From NCBI GenBank assembly GCA_946479125.1, contig CAMLET010000042.1:1-11882 (forward strand): a stretch of 11,882 bases of DNA, read 5' to 3'. The translations under genes and the position numbers were made by a program. The notes under the pieces are model-generated. The model was not told the DNA's origin and searched no databases. It saw only the letters and a list, made by a program, of their open reading frames with translations. The stretch comes from an uncultured Flavobacteriales bacterium (GTDB taxonomy: Bacteria > Bacteroidota > Bacteroidia > Flavobacteriales > Crocinitomicaceae). Positions 8,267 to 11,882 of this stretch are shown one piece after another (the stretch's first letter is position 1; each line of letters begins with the position of its first letter).

Positions 8267-8685
8267 TGGAAATTTCGTTCATTCTCGGAATAGTTTTCAT
8301 GTGGATTTGTCTCTTCTTTGCAAGGTCAATATCCAATAAGGAAATCCGAAATTTAGACAGCGAGATGAAAGCTAAATTGGTTGATTTGGCAACGGAACGA
8401 CGCAGTATGCAAATCGCCATTTTGGTTGCAGGAATAGCTTCCTTTTATCTCATTTCTTATTTGGTCGATTCCAATCGTGAATTATGGTTTGGATTGTATG
8501 CTTTGTTCATCACTGGTTGGATCATTTTCCGTTTAGTTGCTGCAATCAGGAAATACAGGGAATTGGGTTTCAGTGAAATGTTTGTAAGCTCTCAGTTAAA
8601 AGCAGGAATTGTTCGAATCGTTGGGATTACGGTGTTCTTTGCCGTTTTCGGCTTGAATTTTTGGTTGAACCAGAACAAGTATTAA
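8266..8685 (+). CDS. Small integral membrane protein of unknown function, about four helices
   Basis: I do not recognise this 139-residue protein. Hydrophobic segments at about 4-19, 49-67, 73-92 and 113-133 give four likely inner-membrane helices. Between the first two is a charged stretch (about 20-48) rich in Lys, Arg, Glu and Asp that could be a short amphipathic or coiled helix; the loop 93-112 is also charged (RKYRELGFSEMF). There is no signal peptide cleavage site and no catalytic motif. The start ATG shares a base with the TAA of the barrel gene (TAATG), and no other in-frame ATG precedes it, so translation is probably coupled to the barrel gene. Position and coupling suggest it serves the TPR/barrel pair from the inner membrane. 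Its integrity and coupled start argue for a real gene. Confidence 0.78.
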   Translation: MEISFILGIVFMWICLFFARSISNKEIRNLDSEMKAKLVDLATERRSMQIAILVAGIASFYLISYLVDSNRELWFGLYALFITGWIIFRLVAAIRKYRELGFSEMFVSSQLKAGIVRIVGITVFFAVFGLNFWLNQNKY

Positions 8686-8691
8686 CTCTCT

Positions 8692-8729
8692 CGCAGAGTA
8701 CGCAGAATTTAACGCAGACTTCCGCAAAC
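8692..8729. repeat. Degenerate CGCAGA tandem repeat, four units at about 10-base spacing
   Basis: Four units begin at 8692 (CGCAGAG), 8701 (CGCAGAA), 8713 (CGCAGAC) and 8723 (CGCAAAC). The spacings of 9, 12 and 10 bases are close to one helical turn, and the units are separated by AT-rich spacers. The run starts 7 bases after the stop of the small membrane protein gene, in a convergent gap. I recall similar decayed GCAGA-type repeats between genes in other Bacteroidota; that memory is unverified. Function unknown. Confidence 0.5.
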
Positions 8730-8739
8730 TCGATTACTA

Positions 8740-8769
8740 TTAAATCTAATTTTGAGGTTCTCGATTTAA
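8740..8769. terminator. AT-rich hairpin between convergent genes, possible bidirectional terminator
   Basis: TTAAATC (8740-8746) and GATTTAA (8763-8769) form a perfect 7-base stem. The 16-base loop can itself pair GAG (8754-8756) with CTC (8760-8762). It sits between the convergent ends of the membrane protein gene (8685) and the SPOR gene (8821), where a terminator is expected. The stem is AT-rich and weak, and there is no long T run on either side, so the call is tentative. Confidence 0.25.
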
Positions 8770-8820
8770 AACTATGTTTTCAATGATCTCAACTATGTGA
8801 TTACGTGTTGAAATGTGGAT

Positions 8821-9957
8821 TCAATCTAACAACCAAGAATCAACGCCCTTTTCAGCCAACTTAGCTTTCAACGTCCCGAATTGATTTCCTTTTCCGGCAG
8901 TAACGCGGATCTTTCCGTCTCTTTCCAAAATCTCAGAAGAGAAACCAAGCGTTGCTAAGTATTCCACTTGTTTCTGAGCATTTTCTCTTGTAGAATAACT
9001 TCCAACAATTACATAACCCGAACTTGAGATGGAGGGAGTAACGGTAGTTGTAACAATTGCCGGATCATTTGGTGCAGATCCGTTTTTCAATTTTACAGGA
9101 ATGTAAGTGTCTTCGTCAAGTGCGTAAGAATAGGTGTTCGCGTTTTCCGGAACATCTGCTTTTTCCTGCACATTGTCGTTTTTACCACTGTACAATTTTG
9201 TACTTCTTTGGTAAGTTGCTTTTTCCTGTTTTTTAAACGGATTGAAGTCGCTTGTTGTGATGATTCCTGATTCCAGAACATCTGTTTTCATTGGAATCCA
9301 AACCGAGTAGAACAAAATTGGAAGCGCAACTGCCGCCGCTGCGTAACGCAGATATGGTGTTTTCTTCTTCGTTTTTGTAACCGTCTGATGCTCTTCTTTA
9401 ACTGCTTCAAGAACAGGAATAGGTTCTCCGGCAAGTTCAATGATAGGAGCAATAGAAATTCGTTCTTTATTTTCAGCTAATGGTTTTTCAACTGTAAGTT
9501 CCTGAATTTGCTGATGTGTATTCAGCGCCTGAACATCTTCAACAGATACAAAATGAACAGAAGACAATCCAAAAGATTGCATCAACAGATTGTAGAAACG
9601 GTCTTGCTCAAAGCAAATGTTTCTTTCTCTATCTAAAAATAAAATTCCAACCTTATCGATCTGAATTCTATTTCCTTCGCTTAGTTGTTTATCCCAAATG
9701 GCAACTTGATTTCTAACTTCCACTTCCGCTTCCGTAAAATTCAATTTTGCATGAATCGCATATGCCTGAACAAGAAGTCCGTCGTTGGCAATCAATTGCT
9801 TATTGAAGAGTACAGATTTTTTTGGCGGATGAATAGAAGAAGTCTTTTCATCAAAACGAGCAGGAACACGTTGCGCAACAAACCCACCGAATGATGGAAT
9901 TACAACACAATTGTGCTGCAAAAGTAGATTGCTGATCAATGATTCTAAACTCGCCAT
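8821..9957 (-). CDS. HU-type (CCDC81-like) domain protein with one membrane helix and a C-terminal SPOR domain
   Basis: The product has 378 residues. The N-terminal region (about 1-60, with NCVVIPSFGGFVAQ at 16-29) and the next (about 62-137, with GNRIQIDKVGILFLD at 95-109) match the paired bacterial HU-CCDC81 domains known from Bacteroidota. A linker leads to a basic KTKKK stretch (195-199), one membrane helix (about 202-220), a polar periplasmic linker, and a SPOR domain (about 313-378) with SGYVIVGSYSTRENAQ and the RVTAG strand. SPOR domains bind glycan strands lacking stem peptides at division sites. By the positive-inside rule the HU part is cytoplasmic and the SPOR part periplasmic, so the protein could link a DNA- or protein-binding module to septal peptidoglycan. 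That link is inference. The ATG is the complement of 9955-9957. It lies 62 bases downstream of the flippase gene and has its own promoter-like box. Confidence 0.87.
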   Translation of the reverse strand: MASLESLISNLLLQHNCVVIPSFGGFVAQRVPARFDEKTSSIHPPKKSVLFNKQLIANDGLLVQAYAIHAKLNFTEAEVEVRNQVAIWDKQLSEGNRIQIDKVGILFLDRERNICFEQDRFYNLLMQSFGLSSVHFVSVEDVQALNTHQQIQELTVEKPLAENKERISIAPIIELAGEPIPVLEAVKEEHQTVTKTKKKTPYLRYAAAAVALPILFYSVWIPMKTDVLESGIITTSDFNPFKKQEKATYQRSTKLYSGKNDNVQEKADVPENANTYSYALDEDTYIPVKLKNGSAPNDPAIVTTTVTPSISSSGYVIVGSYSTRENAQKQVEYLATLGFSSEILERDGKIRVTAGKGNQFGTLKAKLAEKGVDSWLLD

Positions 9958-9963
9958 AGATTA

Positions 9964-9998
9964 CAAATGTAAGAAATGCATGGAACTTTACGTAGCAA
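9964..9998 (-). promoter_or_regulatory. Candidate Bacteroidota promoter of the HU/SPOR gene
   Basis: On the minus strand TACATTTG (complement of 9964-9971) matches the Bacteroidota -7 consensus TAnnTTTG exactly. A TTG (complement of 9996-9998) lies upstream with a 24-base spacer, slightly longer than usual. The box ends only 6 bases before the ATG, so a transcript from it would have almost no leader. A separate promoter here would let the gene be expressed apart from the flippase. Confidence 0.45.
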
Positions 9999-10019
9999 GG
10001 GTGTTTTAGTTACGTTTTT

Positions 10020-11492
10020 CTAAGCCTTTTTGCGGGAAATCAACTGTCGAATATTGATTCCTTCAATAGTTAAAACAATCCAAATGAAAACGAGGATAAA
10101 CAAGTTGCTGAATACGAATTGAATAAATCCGTGATCGCCAAATGGAATGCTTGTAACGGTAAAATAAATAATCAGGCAAGACAAGAGGTAAAGGGTAAAT
10201 TTCCTTCTGTTGTATTTGATGGGATAATATTTCTGTCCCAGAAAGTAAGACAGCACCATTTGTAATGCATAAACAATCAATGTTGCCCAGGCACTCGCCA
10301 TGTAACCATAGCTTGGAATAAAAATCACGTTAATAAGAATGGTTACAGCGGCTCCGATCAGAGCAATATAAGCACCAAATTTGGTTTGATTCGAGAGTTT
10401 ATACCAAATACTTTGATTGTAGTAGATTCCAAGAAAAACATTTGCGAGTAACAGTATAGGAACAACCTTTAATCCTTCCCAATAACTTTCATTCGTGATA
10501 AAGTATTTAAAGATGTTGAGATTCAATGTAATACCCAGGAAGATTAAACACATGGCTGCTACGAAGTAGTTCATGAGTTTTACGTATGTTTTGTTTCTGT
10601 CTTGATCCTTCATTTGATTGAAGAAAAAAGGTTCGGCAGCATAGCGATAAGCTTGTAATAGGATGGTCACTAACATGGCGAGTTTGTAACAAGCACTGTA
10701 AACGCCAATTTCGTGGTCAGCAAACTTTGCAGAATTGGGAATAGCAGGATCATAAATGATCTGTTTCAATAAAATCCGATCAATTGTTTCATTAATAATT
10801 CCAGCAAAACCACCAATTAAAATCGGAAATCCGTAGATGATCATCCGCTTGAAAAGATCCCAGTGAAATGTGAATTTGAACAGAAGAAAATCTTTGTAAA
10901 GAAAAACGGGCTTTACTAAACTTGAAAGTAGGTTCGCGATGAGTATAAAGAAAATACCCTCTTCAGGTCGGTCGGAATCAAAGAACCATGCGAATAAAAT
11001 GACGTTGAGAAGAATGTTTACGGCAATGGAAGAAAATTGAATAATGGCAAATTTTTTGGCATTTTCTTCCGCTCGTAATTTGGCAAGCGGTAAAGCAGAA
11101 ATGGCATCTACTACAACAATAACACCCATCAACACGATGTAATGATTGTTTTTACCAATGACAAGGAGGTTTGCTAGATTCTGATTAAACAGAAAGAGTG
11201 AAACCATAAAAACGCTATTCACGAGAAGAATCGCCATGAATCCAGTCGAAAAAGCATTTGGTTTATCTTTTTCGTTTTGGATAAAACGGAAATAGGCTGT
11301 TTCCATTCCAAAGGTCAAGAAAACCATCAGGAATGCAACAAAAGCATACAATTGTGAAACTACTCCGTAATCTGAAGGATGTTTGAAATACAAAAGGTAA
11401 AACGGGACCAATAGATAGTTCAGGGTTCTTCCCAAAATGCTGGAAAGCCCGTAAACGGCTGTTTGTCCGAGTAATTTCTTGAGTGGGTTCAA
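10020..11492 (-). CDS. Polysaccharide/lipid-linked oligosaccharide flippase (MOP superfamily), TTG start
   Basis: This 490-residue polytopic inner-membrane protein has about 12-14 hydrophobic helices spread over its whole length. It belongs to the polysaccharide-biosynthesis (Wzx/RfbX-like) branch of the MOP exporters. These flip lipid-linked glycans from the cytoplasmic to the periplasmic face. Family marks are the N-terminal GQTAVYGLSSILGRTLNYLL (9-28), FGMETAYFRF (61-70) and YGFPILIGGFAGIINETIDR (220-239). The start is TTG (complement of 11490-11492): an in-frame TAA lies at 11502-11504, no ATG or GTG falls between, and the first internal ATG (residue 56) would remove the conserved first helix. 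It follows the enoyl-CoA hydratase gene by 14 bases, so the two are probably co-transcribed despite unrelated roles. The substrate is unknown; the glycosyltransferases at 347-2559 are possible but unproven partners. Confidence 0.88.
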   Translation of the reverse strand: MNPLKKLLGQTAVYGLSSILGRTLNYLLVPFYLLYFKHPSDYGVVSQLYAFVAFLMVFLTFGMETAYFRFIQNEKDKPNAFSTGFMAILLVNSVFMVSLFLFNQNLANLLVIGKNNHYIVLMGVIVVVDAISALPLAKLRAEENAKKFAIIQFSSIAVNILLNVILFAWFFDSDRPEEGIFFILIANLLSSLVKPVFLYKDFLLFKFTFHWDLFKRMIIYGFPILIGGFAGIINETIDRILLKQIIYDPAIPNSAKFADHEIGVYSACYKLAMLVTILLQAYRYAAEPFFFNQMKDQDRNKTYVKLMNYFVAAMCLIFLGITLNLNIFKYFITNESYWEGLKVVPILLLANVFLGIYYNQSIWYKLSNQTKFGAYIALIGAAVTILINVIFIPSYGYMASAWATLIVYALQMVLSYFLGQKYYPIKYNRRKFTLYLLSCLIIYFTVTSIPFGDHGFIQFVFSNLFILVFIWIVLTIEGINIRQLISRKKA

Positions 11493-11506
11493 TATTTCGT
11501 TTTAGA

Positions 11507-11882
11507 TTAACCTCTAAATTTTGCAGGACGTTTTTCAATGAATGCAGTGGTTCCTTCTTTGAAATCTGCAGTTCCAAAACACTTCCCGAATTCTTCTACC
11601 TCTGTGTCAAATCCGGCTTGTCCGCCTTTTCCGTACAACGCATTTACCGAAACAATAGCTGCTGCAATCGCAGTTCCTGAATTAGCGACAATCTTCGAAG
11701 CAATTTTATTTGCCGTTTCCAACAACGCATCTGGTTCAACAACTGAATTTACCAATCCCCATTTTGCAGCGTCGTCTGCAGGAATCATTCCTCCGGTAAA
11801 GATCATTTCGTTGGCTTTCCCTTTTCCAACCAATTGAGCTAAACGTTGTGTTCCTCCGTAACCTGGAATTACTCCCAACGTT
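11507..11882 (-). CDS. Enoyl-CoA hydratase/crotonase family protein, 5' partial
   Basis: The last 124 residues of a crotonase-fold enzyme are present; the frame stays open to the window's right edge, so the start is outside. The family normally has about 260 residues. It opens TLGVIPGYGGTQRL, the segment after the first catalytic Glu, which would lie just beyond the edge. The second catalytic Glu is in ANEMIFTG (residue 25 of the fragment, equivalent to Glu164 of rat enoyl-CoA hydratase). Then come the conserved WGLVNSVVEP, the C-terminal KEGTTAFIEKRPAKF, and TAA (complement of 11507-11509). Such enzymes hydrate 2-enoyl-CoA to 3-hydroxyacyl-CoA in fatty-acid or butyrate/crotonyl metabolism. 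Chain-length preference cannot be read; the tail resembles short-chain Crt-type enzymes. The TTG at 11876-11878 is an internal Leu codon, not the start. Confidence 0.92.
   Translation of the reverse strand, partial: TLGVIPGYGGTQRLAQLVGKGKANEMIFTGGMIPADDAAKWGLVNSVVEPDALLETANKIASKIVANSGTAIAAAIVSVNALYGKGGQAGFDTEVEEFGKCFGTADFKEGTTAFIEKRPAKFRG

Noticed and set aside
8770..8798. 8-base direct repeat AACTATGT at 8770-8777 and 8791-8798, exactly 21 bases apart
   Set aside because: It is short, AT-rich and lies between gene ends with no promoter nearby; chance is the simpler explanation.
11538..11837. 99-codon open frame on the plus strand
   Set aside because: It is antisense to the enoyl-CoA hydratase, whose conserved residues fix the minus-strand frame.
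11876..11878. Apparent start codon for the enoyl-CoA hydratase fragment
   Set aside because: It is a TTG Leu codon inside the conserved TLGVIPGYGG segment, and the frame stays open to the edge, so the gene is truncated by the window.
1..11882. Mobile element, CRISPR array, phage, toxin-antitoxin or restriction system
   Set aside because: No transposase, integrase, repeat-spacer pattern, tRNA or defence-type domain is visible; base composition and codon use look even across the window.

Overview
The window looks like ordinary chromosome from a Bacteroidota bacterium, most likely a flavobacterium-type genus. I would guess the Fluviicola/Crocinitomicaceae neighbourhood, but that genus-level guess is an impression only. 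Evidence: AT-rich coding DNA, a C-terminal type IX secretion (T9SS) sorting domain at the left edge, an HU-CCDC81-type plus SPOR domain protein found in Bacteroidota, a promoter box of the Bacteroidota TAnnTTTG type, and weak or absent Shine-Dalgarno sequences. Three of the eight visible gene starts are non-ATG (TTG, GTG, TTG). There are no RNA genes, insertion sequences, CRISPR arrays or phage genes, and no gene-free stretch longer than about 150 bases.

Layout from left to right. Bases 1-2559 (+) form a tight run: the tail of a secreted T9SS cargo protein, then two GT4-like glycosyltransferases (gap of 7 bases, then a 1-base overlap). It converges, with only 6 bases between stop codons, on ftsE (-). 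A 146-base divergent gap separates ftsE from a translationally coupled trio (+) at 3423-8685: a 1041-residue secreted TPR protein, a 573-residue outer-membrane beta-barrel protein, and a 139-residue protein with about four membrane helices. Their junctions are ATGA and TAATG overlaps. A 135-base convergent gap follows and holds a degenerate CGCAGA repeat. The right part (-) holds, in transcription order, the 3' end of an enoyl-CoA hydratase, a TTG-started polysaccharide flippase (MOP superfamily), and the HU-type/transmembrane/SPOR protein, which has its own well-matched -7 box almost touching its ATG.

How the genes may work together (inference): nearly everything concerns the cell envelope. 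The glycosyltransferases and flippase fit surface polysaccharide or glycolipid synthesis. FtsE, the SPOR protein and possibly the TPR protein fit division or peptidoglycan processes. The TPR/barrel/four-helix trio could form a trans-envelope assembly, and it is the best candidate here for an uncharacterised system. Nothing in the sequence proves a novel system, and most genes belong to families I recognise at least broadly.
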